A stretch of DNA of 64,000 nucleotides from Varroa destructor (GCF_002443255.2 NW_019211458.1:25242757-25306756), one strand, 5' to 3'. Positions 48,347-60,690 are shown, counted from the first letter of the stretch. The notes: a model not told the origin generated them from the sequence alone. A program made the numbers and translations.

Positions 48347-49572
48347 TTATCGATGTCAAATCGTTTCGTTAACTGATTCAGTCGTCTTTTTCCGACTTCA
48401 TCTAGTGCCTACTGCAACGTAACGCGCGCGTCTGATTTACGACAATTATATTGCTGCTCCGTATCGACTTCTATATCTCCCTAAGGTGCAATCAATATTA
48501 AATGCAATCTATGCAAAAAGAGCAGGGCAAATATGAAGTGACAAGCAATATGTATGCGACGGAAAACAAGACATCTCTCCTGGTACGTTGTTAGTATGGC
48601 TTCAGAAGTTTTATTTCCTCGTTATGCGTTTCTTCGCTTTTGCTTCGGGAGAGAACAGTACGCTTCAGACTGAGGTTGCTTTGCAAGACGCAAACTTGAA
48701 GCTCGATGAACAAAACACACTAGGTCTTCGATTGAACCAATTAGCACAAACGGGAGATGATGGTGCCGCTCGTTTTGTTGCATCGATGGCATTTGGCTGT
48801 CTTAACCTACCGGAAAATACTGCCATTAATTTTTTTACCTATCTTGTGTGTCCATTAATATTCATCTTCTCTGTTTTCCCGCTCGCTACCCCCATCAATA
48901 AATACACTAGTCTCAAAACCGAAATCCACTGAACATTCTCAGCAATAACTGTTCACAATTCTCCATCGCTAGGTAATACAACAGCGGAATTGTGGCAGGG
49001 TAGACCTATGGTTGTTGCTGCAGGCGCACCTGAAAAAGTTGGAATCGATGTAGTGGTAGTACATAGAGCAAACGAGATTCCACGTTTTATCTGGAAATAG
49101 GGAGGTAACAAATGTGAGCCGCGGAAGAGACAGGGAGCAGGGGTTTTGCTAAGGATCATTTTGGTACAGAATGAACCGGATGGCTCAGCGGCTGTAATCG
49201 CCTGGGATTTGGCGTTTACTGTCGCTTCTTGTCAGGCCTCACCCACGTTGATCGTTGATGAAACTTATGAGGCTCTGGCGTGACCCACAGCGGTTCAATT
49301 TAGTTCTGCCCGCAGCCCGGGATGCCCTGGCTTGATATTTGTCCCCCGTTTGTTTGCCCTACTGTCGGCAGCTCAATACCCGTTCCTGACCTCACTGTCG
49401 CCATTCTTTCCCGATTCCTATACAACTAGTACCGTTAACACAGTTCAAGTGAACACCAGACAGAGCCGAATGGTTCCTTACGGATAGACTTTACTAGCCC
49501 CACAGTATCCCTACACGAGGAATCTTCCAGCAATAAACAACCAGACAGCTGGAATATTTCCTAATTTTGCAG

Positions 49573-49760
49573 GTGTGCCTCCTTTCAACTACATGTATGG
49601 CACCTCCATTTCGGCCTGTCTGCTCCTTTATATGTATGCCCCATATGTATTGCGATTCCCACTTTACGGGCCCCGACTGCTATGCTCAGTATCTAGCACG
49701 ACGCGACTAATGCTACTAGTAATATACGTTGCTAAAAATGTATTGAAGAAATTTGCATAA
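49573..49760 (+). CDS. Candidate last exon, hydrophobic product
   Basis: The acceptor (atttcctaattttgcag) is among the strongest in the window. The exon starts in phase 1, is open for 61 codons and ends in TAA. It reads VPPFNYMYGTSISACLLLYM then YAPYVLRFPLYGPRLL, and ends KNVLKKFA, with two hydrophobic stretches suggesting membrane association. No canonical AATAAA lies within 400 bases. The preceding phase-1 exon was not identified. The segment at 49005-49100 on the + strand (including GRPMVVAAGAPEKVGIDVVV) is a possible upstream piece but ends in a stop before a donor. Confidence 0.38.
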
Positions 49761-49790
49761 TTGACTGTCGGCGTTCAGTGGGAAGATTCG

Positions 49791-49824
49791 CGATAGCGTA
49801 CGTACACGGACTCGAACGCTATCG
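49791..49824. repeat. 9-bp inverted repeat
   Basis: cgatagcgt and acgctatcg are exact reverse complements, 16 bases apart. Chance is possible. Confidence 0.7.
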
Positions 49825-50100
49825 AGTACGAACTGACTGTAGTATTAACATCTTACAGATGAGGGTACTATCGACTGGTATGTGGTGACATCGCCGTCAA
49901 CGGAAAGAATAATGATGGCTACGATCAGATTGTACCACGCTGCCGTGGTGATAATAGAGACGTCGCCTCAATCAAACTACTGCAAACTAATATCACTGCT
50001 ATTTCTGTTTAAATGAAAATTCGGCTGTGACGCTATCGATGAATACGTTGCGAAGATTTCGTTACCCAAGCGAAGACGATTTATCCAATGGGAGCTTTTG

Positions 50101-50116
50101 TTTTTTTTTTTTTTTT
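50101..50116 (+). repeat. T homopolymer
   Basis: A run of sixteen T, preceded by gcttttg. A possible exon follows the acceptor gcgaattttctccag, starting at 50225. It is open in two frames, so it is not called. Confidence 0.9.
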
Positions 50117-50777
50117 ATCTTTACTCGATGTATAGTTGAGATTATGGAATTGCTTTTGCGAGGGATTTAAAATAAGGTGGATTGCTCGACGTGTGACAAC
50201 ATTCGGTATGCGAATTTTCTCCAGGCCGATGAAGGAACGCTATTACGCACAAGACTGGGCGGACGTGATCCTTCCGGATTCAAGTTGGTATGAAGTTGAT
50301 ATTTCTGCCTTGCCCCAAATGAATCTAGCTTCTCTTCGTGACTTGTGGGCTAAGCCTGCTGCGTTCTACTAGTTCAGCTAGTTAGAAAATAAGTTGGCTG
50401 CAAACAGCCTACCTCAGTATTAGCCTTTCTTCATTCAACTCGTGGCATACTTATATATTTTTTTTCTCTCTATACTTGTTTGTTCAAGCATTATGGCTAT
50501 CGAGTTTCCTCTGCTGTACCACGTATAGAGCTGTACCAGCTTAAGTTTGCCTTGGGAAGTTTAATCATATAGATTCACTATTTGGAAAACAGTGTTCTAG
50601 TATAACAAGTTATTTGATAAAAACGACAAAGGAACGTTTAGACGTAATGACCAGCCGCCGTTAAATGTAATGCTGTAGTTGTTTGCGGCCGTGGTCTGTT
50701 GGGCAGTTGTACCGTGTTGAACAGGCCTAAGTGTTCAAAATCGCAGGTAATCTATTACATATCTGAATTTCGCTCAG

Positions 50778-50911
50778 ACCCAAAGGATTTTTTCGGGCTA
50801 GCGCTGGGCGTTATGGCTAGTCAGAGCCGTTCGGCCTTATTTATTTCTGACAATGTAACAAAAGTCATCGATAATACAACAGCGCTAACTCGTTTCGACT
50901 CACCAACACAG
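50778..50911 (+). CDS. Candidate internal exon with strong splice sites
   Basis: The acceptor ctgaatttcgctcag and the donor CAACACAG|gtacgt flank 134 bases open in one frame, entering in phase 1 and leaving in phase 0. It encodes PKDFFGLALGVMASQSRSAL followed by FISDNVTKVIDNTTALTRFD and SPTQ, with one N-glycosylation motif (NTT). The near-consensus donor and clean frame make this one of the better exon calls. The next candidate, 51325-51507, starts in phase 0. Function unknown. Confidence 0.45.
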
Positions 50912-51324
50912 GTACGTTTGCCATACACAACCCGTAGCAGTCAACCAATTTATATGGATCATTAAGTAGTTTATGTGTAAAGTACGATTGCCGTATGCAG
51001 ACACGCGTCTAACACTAAAAGTAGATTAGATTTAAAATGTTCCGAACAAAGTGCAGATATAATGAAATAAACAGCCAGACAGCGACTGACAACTTACCCC
51101 CGGCTTCTTACTAATTGTCGCGTACCTATCAATACGATACGTTTCGGTAGATAGAGTCAGCCACGATGGGTATTTTTCATTTGTAAAAGTAATTTCTACT
51201 GGCAGAGTTTAATGCGCCCAGTCCCTGAACCGATCTATTCAGCAGTTTGTTATCTCGTTGTTTACAGAGAACGTTGACACAAACAAAGAAATAACAGGAG
51301 GTCAAAAGGTATTAAATTGTGCAG

Positions 51325-51507
51325 CGTACAATTTGGACCATCAATGATATCATCGCGTCGATAGACACTCGTTTAAAAACGGATACACCAATTAATAACT
51401 TATATTTTACCATCGGATACTACATAATTGAATTTAAATCGATATTGATATTCATATTGTACAACAATGTAAGAATAATTCGAATATACGTTGAGGAAGC
51501 CAAGTAA
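51325..51507 (+). CDS. Possible last exon following 50778-50911
   Basis: After gtattaaattgtgcag the frame is open in phase 0 for 60 codons to TAA, matching the phase of the donor at 50911. It reads RTIWTINDIIASIDTRLKTD, then an Ile/Tyr-rich stretch (NLYFTIGYYIIEFKSILIFI), and ends IYVEEAK. A gtaagt donor overlaps the stop and a strong acceptor (tttttttttgcag) lies only about 40 bases on. A very short intron with an alternative end is therefore conceivable. The AT-rich codons lower confidence. Confidence 0.3.
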   Translation, partial: RTIWTINDIIASIDTRLKTDTPINNLYFTIGYYIIEFKSILIFILYNNVRIIRIYVEEAK

Positions 51508-52109
51508 GTGTATGAAAACAAATAGACAATTTCCTTTTTTTTGCAGTTTGTAAAAAAATGCTGAAAGACTATGGAAGAAGGAAATTTACTCCGTTCAGAA
51601 ATTGTCAGTTGTCATTAAGGATGTCCCAACGGTCACGGTATCGGTAGAGGCGATGGACACTGACCTGGGTTAATAAGAGGATTGAATAGCCCATCCCTTG
51701 GTGACCCTAACGAGGTTAAGTTTGATCATCTGGAGATGTTACTGAACTAATTATTCGCCTGGCCTGAACGCCCTCTCCGTTAACCAATTGTCACGTAGAA
51801 GCCAACTCCTTAAGAGGAAAGCGTCCATCACCACGAAATGGCAGTGATAAAGCGCGTTGTCAAAAAGATTTTCAATGATACGATATTGCGAATACGTTTT
51901 CACAATAGGACACAGCTCGTCACTAAAACAAGAGTCGTCAAGTCGTCTAGTTGGTCTTTGAATTCAGTATACTGTTTTCTCAGACAAACTCTGAGGTCCG
52001 GTTGCCGACCTTAAATGATCTGAACGAGTTCTAGCTCAAAATGGACAATTCCCAGCCAACAAGCTTAAAGGTTTACTGTATCGTCCACCAAATAATTTTA
52101 CGAGCATGC

Positions 52110-52127
52110 TATTATTATTATTATTAT
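52110..52127. repeat. (ATT)n microsatellite
   Basis: Five to six ATT units after gcatgct. Confidence 0.9.
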
Positions 52128-52393
52128 GTCCAGAATTTCATGTTATAACACACTTAACCCTTAAAAAGCTGATTACCACGTGTAGGCAGATACATGCGTT
52201 TAACCATTAATAGAGCCGTTAATCCCTGATACCAGAAGCAGACTTTGTGGCTCCAACGTGATCGACCGTGTAAGAAAAGCTGCAAATAGAAGAACGCTGG
52301 CTATACTTAAACTTACCAGCACAGTTAGATATAGACGTGTACTGGATACGTGGCATCCACATTATCAGGCAAGCACCCCGCTCCCTACTAGCC

Positions 52394-52646
52394 TTATAAT
52401 AATACTATTATCATCATAGTTGTGATCACCCCAGACGCTGCCACCCATGCCACGGGCTGTGTTGTGTTATTGATCTTCTGTGTTGCTGTTGTTTTAGGAA
52501 CACATTTTGGGCTCCTGACGTCCATGGTATAAAGGATGATTATCTTTCTGTGGAGAAGTCTTCTTTTCTTCGCAAATTTGCCTTCGTTTGGCCTTGTATT
52601 CTCTTCTAAACAATCGCCGTCTCCTAGCGCGTTTGACTCTTCACTA
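52394..52646 (-). CDS. Candidate last exon ending in a hydrophobic tail
   Basis: The - strand acceptor aagcctaccattgctgcttag is followed, in phase 2, by 83 open codons to TAA. An acidic start (SEESNALGDGDCLEEN) leads to a basic segment (KFAKKRRLLHRK), then an N-glycosylation motif in INNTT. The last 17 residues, WVAASGVITTMMII then VLL, are hydrophobic and end the protein. This layout suits a tail anchor or a GPI-attachment signal (inference). No AATAAA was seen within 300 bases. No upstream exon was fixed and no family recognised. Confidence 0.38.
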
Positions 52647-53089
52647 CTAAGCAGCAATGGTAGGCTTTGACGCGGGTAGTCCTTTTCGTGGAGCTCTGCT
52701 TCGAAGCGACGGGTTCCCAGTGAGCGTCGGCGGGTTGTTTGCCCTATCGGCTTCTCGTGTAATGGACCCTTTTAATGGGCCTGCCTGTATCAACTGAAGG
52801 CAGCGCAATGGACAGTCAATGTCTCCCTAGCGCCTTTATAATGGCAGTCCTGGCATCGTCGTTGGACCGTTTTGCCCCAGTCGATTTTACATGGTGGGAT
52901 CATTCTCTCTCCTTTCTGTTTGTATGGCACGATAAATCCCAACCAACTGTTAGATGATGGCATCGCTGCTGGAAACCTTCGCTTGTCCTCGTGTTCTTAC
53001 CAGCGATCGACTGTTATATGTCGTAGCAGTAGATGTATCGCGTATGTAGCTACCTATGGATACGATAGAAGCTGCAAACGTTAACTTTT

Positions 53090-55080
53090 CTTATTGGTCC
53101 ACTAGTGTTAATATCGTTATCAGTACTGACTTTTCCGTGATGCTATTGATATACGCAGTCTATGTTAGCGGTCATTCCACTAGTTGCCTTTCTTGACCAG
53201 CACAGCTCAGTGGGTGGTATGCTCATCGAAAGTGGGATCACAGAAACGGTAAAATGACCAAATGTACTACTATTGGTTATGGTGAAGATGACGCCAATAA
53301 GAACAATGACTCCTGTGAGCATTCTGCACGACCCCGTAGCCCTTCGCTTTATTCAGTATGGAATGAAGTACTGAGCAGGGAGTACAACAGGCTATTGGCG
53401 GGATAGAGTATTTTACAATGGAAATGTATAGAGGAGACTGGATGGACCCAATAACACAGCTCGTTGGCAACCGAATCCGGGTAAATGAAATGCACGAGGG
53501 CCTTAAGGGTTATAATAAGACTGAGAGGTAAGAGGAGACATAGAGGCGCAAAGAAGAGGATTACCTAAATTCTGCTTCGTTTTTGAACGACGAATAGAGC
53601 GCGGGGAGATCAGAATGAAGATCGATCAGAAAAAATAGTAAAGAAACTGAAACGACAAGCGCATTCCGAAGTAAGATTGGAGGTTGAGTCCGTCGATCTT
53701 TTAGAAGTCACAGGAAGCAGGTTCAAATATGAAATGTCTTTTTATACCGGAAAAAGCCATGCTTTTCACGTTTAAGCACCACCGAACGAGGGGAATGAAT
53801 GGATGGGGTAACACCTGCAAGCGATGGATGAAGTGCTTTTTGACAATATCATATTATGCAGCGGCACTAAACAATGTATTCTGATAATATAGCTTACAGT
53901 CAGTGAAGATATAAGTAGCAACTAGAATCCTCAGAGGTGTTAGTTTGCATTTAAAAGGGCAATGGTGTCAGCTAAATTGCGAAGGATCTGCTTGTCAGAG
54001 CAGATTGTTTTTACATAATTTAACCTGGTTAGGCTAACTACAGGTTGCATTAGCCAGTTATATAACTTCAGTTAACGTTTAGCAATTTTTAACTTCCAGC
54101 GTCTTTTCTGCCTTGAACAACTTAGAGTATTCCCGAACAATTTAAGGGTAGTAGGTCGATACTAGCACAAAATTAATACGACAAAGCTCTTATGCTTGTC
54201 ACATCCAGAGGATAAGCGAAGTTGAGAAAGATGAAGTCAATAAATGGGTGCGAAACATGATTTTAGGTAGACTGGTCACCAGTTCGGAGGTTCAAATCGT
54301 GCAGAGCTCTTTTTGGTAGAGAAAGTTAAAAACAGAAACGACAAATTCTTATGCTGATAAATTTCGCCAAAGTATACATATATTAAGCAGGAATTACTAC
54401 ACAAATCAATGATGCTATGAACTGGGAAATCCTAAAACAAATAGAAGGGAAGGGTAAACGCTGAAGTGGCGAAGATCTGTCGTCAGGAGAAATTGGTTTC
54501 CAAAGGGAATGGTCAACCAAAAAATGTGAGTGAAGGTAATTGTTAATGTGTAAATAAAAATATTATGCAACCCGCGAAAATTTGAATCTTTTTATTATTC
54601 AGAAATAATCGGATTACAACAGAGCTAAAATAAACGCGGTCTCATGTCTTGTGTCCAAAGTCTCCACCAAATTGCGCTCTGCTCACCGTAGGAGGGCCAA
54701 CAGTGTTCGAATGCATTAATGGACAAAAAAACTCGGAACTTCCACTTGTGCAGTTTAGTTAAAGTTACCACTGTATACGCTCTGATTTGGCTAAAGCACT
54801 TGATTTTTTTAACTCGAGTTTTCAAAGCCAATTTCGAGGCGTAGAGACCCAGGAGACGATACCGTGTTAAGTCGCCTTAGGCCATACATATACTCTTTGA
54901 CGGGTAGTAATCTTATGGTGAGCTATGATAGGCCGACGCTTTTTTCGAATGACCAGCACGACCTCACCAGACCCCAGCTCATCGGCGTACTTTATTTTAG
55001 ATGGTACTGAAGATAAAACTTTTCTAGGAAGACCTGTATCATAACGGCGAACATATATTTTACTATTTGCAGATCTACGT
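53090..55080. other. Stretch without a firmly supported gene
   Basis: A - strand frame at 54625-54831 is protein-like, and a segment reading WKFRVFLSINAFEHCWPSY ends at a good donor (CCTACG|gtgagc). Its acceptor is poor, so it is not called. A pol III B-box-like motif (ggttcaaatcg) with a following T run lies at about 54290-54320. Confidence 0.4.
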
Positions 55081-55089
55081 GTTTCTTAC

Positions 55090-55149
55090 CTCTCTTTCAA
55101 CCGTAAACTTATCTTCACCCCCTTTAACATACAATATGGTTGCAGACCG
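55090..55149 (-). CDS. Candidate 60-base internal exon, - strand gene
   Basis: On the - strand the acceptor gatgaacatttcag and the strong donor AGAGAG|gtaaga flank exactly 60 bases, phase 0 to phase 0. It encodes RSATILYVKGGEDKFTVERE, a very protein-like sequence. A second frame is also open here and continues far upstream, so the frame is not certain. It is phase-compatible with 43390-43462 and then 36573-36739. Function unknown. Confidence 0.38.
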
Positions 55150-55884
55150 CTGAAATGTTCATCTGTGGTAATGCTCGCCAGTTCTTGAAACGATAGTAGA
55201 ATTCGTGATGAATAGTTTAAAGACCATGAAAGTAAAGGTCTATGTGAAGTACACGAGAGCACAGCCGGCCTTCCGAAACAGAAATGCGCCGCTAAAAATA
55301 CGTCGCAACAAAATTACTGCGGTTTTGAAAGGATGGTCAACAATCTGTCGTCGTAACGTTCTTTTGCTCTGGTTGACGACTTCGCCTCCGGATACAACAA
55401 TTAAAAATACATGAAAATCACAGTCGACGAGGAGCGTATGTTAAAATATACACAAACCACAAATATTGAAAGACGTTTATTAAACGTACTAACAACATAT
55501 CTAACAACAGTCTCGTAGACGTCTGCTATCGCTTTTTGCGCACTGACATGCACAGGCCAACTACTCCGCTTGATAGGAGGTTATTGTTATTATTGAATGA
55601 CTGCTACATTTTGCCCATTATAGCACGTAGCTCTAACCGAAGCCGCTGTTAAGTACTATGTTAAACAGGCTCTTACTTTTTCCGACCTCGGTTTCACGTT
55701 GTAATCTGTGCCTCAACTGCAAATCTATCTTTCAAACTGTAACCCCGCTGCTTCCCAGCATTTACCCGTAAAGTACGACGATAAATTTCCAAGACTACTC
55801 TTGTCACACCGTCCATTTTGCTGGAATCTGTTGTGAATATTTGAAAGAGCATGAACGCGGCGAAGGTCCACGGGAAGCTAGCAA

Positions 55885-55906
55885 ATGTCCAGGTGTTCCT
55901 GGACAT
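55885..55906. repeat. 9-bp inverted repeat, 4-base loop
   Basis: atgtccagg and cctggacat flank tgtt. The region 55690-56020 on the - strand also holds overlapping open frames with T-rich acceptors (for example catatatttttag near 56010), but no single exon model stands out. Confidence 0.75.
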
Positions 55907-56792
55907 GAGTGTGTCATTGATCTTTGCGCTATAGTTACTTCGGAAATATATCGCAATAAATTGACAACAGATCCTTCCGAGGTCTGATCAACGGCATTAC
56001 TCGCAGATACTACGGCTAAAAATATATGAAGATTACAGCCTATGTACGGACGTACGGCAAGCAGTGGAGAATTGACGCGAAGAAAGAGTGTACATGGATG
56101 ATCCACAACATTCACTAAAATCTTCTATCGGTTGCTGAGTAAATTCGCGTCCGCAGGTGGCTTGTGATAGAATGACGACTTAGATGTGATAGGCAGATTG
56201 TTAAGTTAGAGCGAAGAGAAAAATAGTTCGGCGCCCACCTGGACCTAGGAGTTACTTGAACGACAACATCTCAAACCAATTTTAAGGATGTACAACCAGT
56301 AAATAATACTCGGTTGATTCTCTCTCTCGGCCTTTGGAATACATCTCGATCTGGTTACCAATTATGAATTTCATTTGCCTGGCGTGCGATTTCGTACCAT
56401 TGTAGTAATTTACCCATTTTCGAATTTCGACACCGCCATAGATGATGACGATAGTGACTCAATAGTAACAAAACAGAGAGCTTACAACGCAAAACAAGAC
56501 TAAGTACCTTCTTACCTGTAGATGATCGGTGTGCTAGCTTCAAATACGAACCTGTTCATCAATCCAATTGAACTTATAAATTAGTAGCTTTCATGTACCG
56601 GACGACTACTTGCAGGCTCCGACAATGCTAATAAGAATCACTTCAGCTAGCGAACTACCGAAGAAGTTCCGCACATGATCGACGGCCCGTGCACAACTTA
56701 CGACTTACGACGACGACGCTAGTGTACGTATATAGAACGATGGAAACAATGAAGGATTACGCTTTGAACTTCTGCAGAAGTCATTTGTTTAA

Positions 56793-57035
56793 ATGGTTCC
56801 ATGTATTACTATTATTTCCCTATTTATTTTTGGCGTTATTGAATCAATGCTGATTATTTACATTCTACAGGACGGTTCTGCCGCCGTTGCATCCGTTATC
56901 CGTATTGACCGAAATACGCTTTGTAACTGTTACGGTGCATGGCCGAACGCTGGCAAGGAACATTTTTCACACAGACAGAAAATGGAACAACAGAGCGAGG
57001 CCAGCGAAAACCGTTATCACTGTTACTATTGCTAA
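56793..57035 (+). CDS. Possible small secreted or anchored Cys-containing protein, or last exon
   Basis: From ATG 56793 the frame is open for 80 codons to TAA. The first 24 residues are hydrophobic (MVPCITIISLFIFGVIESML), like a signal peptide or anchor. The rest is polar, with five Cys, four of them in CNCYG and HCYYC. Alternatively, the acceptor gattatttacattctacag (AG at 56870-56871) makes the last 54 codons a terminal exon in phase 0. A second frame from the same acceptor is open for about 70 codons (with FVTVTVHGRTLARNIFHTD), so the register is uncertain. No AATAAA lies close by. Confidence 0.33.
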   Translation: MVPCITIISLFIFGVIESMLIIYILQDGSAAVASVIRIDRNTLCNCYGAWPNAGKEHFSHRQKMEQQSEASENRYHCYYC

Positions 57036-57099
57036 GGTTTTTATACATCGAAATTTATGCAATTTAATTGAGTACATTGTGTAGTGCAGGGAAATAGTG

Positions 57100-60000
57100 G
57101 GTAGGGTAGTCAACTACCTCACAGGGGGATTAGCTACCACTCGAGTATGGCTCCATCCGAGACGCGATCACGCACAAGTGATATAACACTACAGTATAGG
57201 TATTTCATTATGGAGTAAAATTATTAGTGTAGATGTCGAAGATAGTCGATGTAAGTAAAGTTTGTGTAGTAATAATCATATTTACGAAAAAATAATTACG
57301 TCTAAATATATTAGCGCGCAGGTACCACAAAATCATTTTTCTGCCCGACACGTGCCCAGCTGCAAGATCCGTAAAACTTCAAAATAGTAAATAATGGTAC
57401 TTCGATGCCGGGTTCCTGGTACTGAAGCTCGCAGTAACCTGAGAAAGATTGTACATCCTAAGTAATCGCGAGTTGTTCGTGCTTCTTGAGATCAGCATTT
57501 ATCAAGAACCACTCAATTGTCGATCCCACAATATCCACAGCTCCGTGGATACACTCGTGTTGCCCAACGCATCGGAGTTCTGAATATAAAATCACAGACA
57601 TCATTGAGGTCGCATACTTGAACATAAAACGCTTTCGCGATGCAGTAAAAGCATATGAATAGCACAAGCTATGGTAGACTATGAGTCACATCGCATCCAG
57701 AACTGAACTTTTAGAATCAGTTGCAATGTAACTTTAAGAACAATCAAATCGGTGCTATAAAAGTCAGCAGGGATCTATAGCGTGAGGCCGATTTGTTTTA
57801 TACAACTTTATTTAAGAGGCGTAATTGCCTACCCCTTTAGACCAGTTCTTATATGTCGTGTACTCAGTTTGTCCTATCGTGGCTATTTATATCTATTCTG
57901 TCTAAGGTACGTAATAGCCTTTACATTTGCTATTGAAGGATTGGTTCAGCTTTTGGCAAACATTTCAATACGCAATATCGTTGTACCTTATTAATGCGTG
58001 ATATTCATGTGCCTCGAACTGGACGACAATTTAGTCTGCTTTATACATATACATACAGAAAACACCGGCATGTTGATCTATTCTAAATACCGGACCTTTT
58101 TTTTGCAGACTTACTGTACATGGACCTGAAATAGATTTATAGTAGAGCAACATCTTTAGCTTAACTTTTCCCAAAGTTCCCCTCATGATGGAATTTTGGC
58201 GCGATGCAAATTCAGAAACCTAACATTGAGGAGCAGGTTAAGCTGGCGACGTACACGGCCAAGCCGCACTCATATGCGTCTTTAGGGCGCTAAACAGGGC
58301 CAAGAATTCTAGTACGTCGAAGTGAAGTCCGTTATAACGAGAAAAGAACCCACACACAGTTAGACGAATCCTTCATTACCTCATTTGAGATACGGTCGGC
58401 TTTCAGTCCGCCGATAGATATTCCAAGGATTGGCCAGCCGCTTTGCGTGACAACCAGGATTCTCACACCGCAGGGAAAAGGAGCTGCAAGAAAAGAAAAT
58501 CATTGGGGCCTACGTTGAGCATTCTACATTGGCAACTCAGTTCATGTTGGCCTATACTCCATTCTGTTCCATATATATATACTTACGTAACATTGCGATA
58601 ACTACAAAAACTATTCATTCTCCAAGTAAACATGACCTTTTTTTCAAAACGGGAAGTTGAATAATATATTGTATAGGTTCTCTATAGTATCGTGATTCCC
58701 TCAGACTTCTTCAGCGTTGTTCCGACTCTATGCCTCGTATGCCGGCGGTTTTGTAGTCAGTGCAGGAACGATGTGGACCAGTTCTGTCCGGTTTCTTTAA
58801 AATACTATGTCCGCATCGTAGCTCTGTAGCTTTTTATGGCCTTTCTTTGCATGAGCTTACTTCGATCTATTTGTCTAGACAGGACAGCTAGGAAAATACA
58901 GTAAGGTCCTTCACTTTTCCCTTCTACCCCATCTTATATCATATGCAAACAGGCAGTACACTATTAGCGTAGAAAATGTGGATACCGTGCGTTGGCCCCT
59001 CACACTTCAACGGCAATCACTACCTTATATATGAATATATAGATTCGAAAAGGTAGCTTCAATGCGTACGTCGAGAATTTCCTTTTACTTTTGCGTCCGT
59101 TTACTTTTTATTCACCTTCGATAGAGTTGCCTTTTAGCAGCAGTGGCTAAATAGCTGAACGAATGCACAGAGATCTGCAGACTGAAACAATGGCGCTAAC
59201 GTTTCGGACGGTTCCTGAAATTACTGCAATTTTTGTTAGGGAAAAATGTATCCTGACAATCGACTCGGGTCTCGGGACTTTCGAAACGATTCTCGTATAT
59301 GGAGGAAAGTAAGCTTTGCGTTCTGATTTTAGAAGTACTCCCGGTTATTATTACATCTTTTATTACTAGACGGATCACAAAGTTATGGCATTTATACACT
59401 TTAAGGCATTATAATAAATTTATGACAAAGCCAAAGTTTATGTGGGTATTCGTTTGTGTTCATATTTGAAAATGTGTGAAATAGTAAAAAAAAAAAAAGT
59501 TTAACCTACATCATCTTTTTGATCATAAACACACAGTCGTCTAAGTGGTAAGACGATTCTATCACCCATATGCCTTAGTATATGATGAAGCTCTTATTAC
59601 TTCTAGCAGTCATCGAAGGGGATGAAGTGAAACGTTTTGGCTCTGTCCTGGGGTCTTGTCTCTCTTATCTCATTCAATATAGTATAATATCGTTGGTCGT
59701 AACATGTCGTTAACTAGACTTGAATCGTCATTATAATATCGTCCAGTACAGTGATGATTCGCATATATCCTTTAATGATAGAACAAAATCAAAGATCGAG
59801 CTTCCTGGGATTCCAGAGTGAAAATCTTTTTAAAACAGAATTTTCGACTGTCGACGCCAGCAGTACTTACATTCCTAGCTATGCTTTTATCGGCTTTTCT
59901 TAAACATGTCCCTATAATATACGATCTGGCCCGACTATGAACAGAGCCAGACTCGATGAACATGGCCGGTGTTCCAATAACTTGATTGCATTTTATCCTT

Positions 60001-60640
60001 AAACTTCAGAAAACCAGTGCCTTCGGTAACTTTGACTCGTTCTTAGCCATACAAAAATTCCTAAGAGCGTACACTCAGCGCATTCACTTGGTCTGTTCTA
60101 TTGCCGATTAGGCCAAGCTCAATTAAGTTTCTAAAATTTTTCCGCCCTTGATTGATGCTGCTAGATAGATAGATAGCCCTCTAGGTCCTACCGGTGCGGG
60201 CAGCATGGGACATTTAGGACGCCACAGTTTCCTTTGTTGAGAGTTAGTGCAGCATTTAATTAAAGCTGAAAGAAAAAAATTAAAGGATGTTCATTACTGT
60301 CGTTTTAATATCAAAGACTGAATCAAGCAAGATTTGTAATAGTTGTCGATATTTGGCAGTTCTTTCATTTTCAGTAGTTTACTCCCGCTGATTCCTGATA
60401 GTCCGTCGTGTCAACTGTCATAGTATTCAAAGAAGGCCCAAACTTGCGAGAAGTTCTGACATAACAAAAAGAAATTAGGCGAAACGTCATGGCCTAATAC
60501 CGTGACAATTTTGTAAACCGCCCTTCGCTTGGCCGCTGTAGAGCAAACATTAAGCTGGCGATCACGTATAACTAATTTTATAAGCAACCAATTTAGATCA
60601 TTATTCATTAAATATAAATAGCACTTCAGGCTGTTTGTTT
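57100..60640. other. Gene-poor stretch
   Basis: Only short frames are present. A TATAAAAG motif at 57756 sits upstream of a GTG-initiated frame but has no other promoter feature. A (TAGA)n run lies at 60162-60176. Confidence 0.4.
60162..60176. repeat. (TAGA)n microsatellite
   Basis: Almost four units of tagatagatag. Confidence 0.9.
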
Positions 60641-60648
60641 CCCTGCAG

Positions 60649-60690
60649 ACGGGTGATCAGAGGACTAGTGAAGGACAGTTGACGGAATTC
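60649..60690 (+). CDS. Candidate 42-base internal exon
   Basis: A textbook acceptor (gctgtttgtttccctgcag) and a strong donor (GGAATTC|gtacgt) flank 14 codons open in phase 0 to phase 0: TGDQRTSEGQLTEF. Unspliced, the frame would stop 8 codons later at TAG. The strength of both sites supports it, while its shortness and the lack of a partner exon limit confidence. Confidence 0.38.

Noticed and set aside
57756..57763. TATAAAAG motif as a core promoter
   Set aside because: There is no initiator or convincing coding exon downstream, and TATA-like words are expected often in AT-rich DNA.
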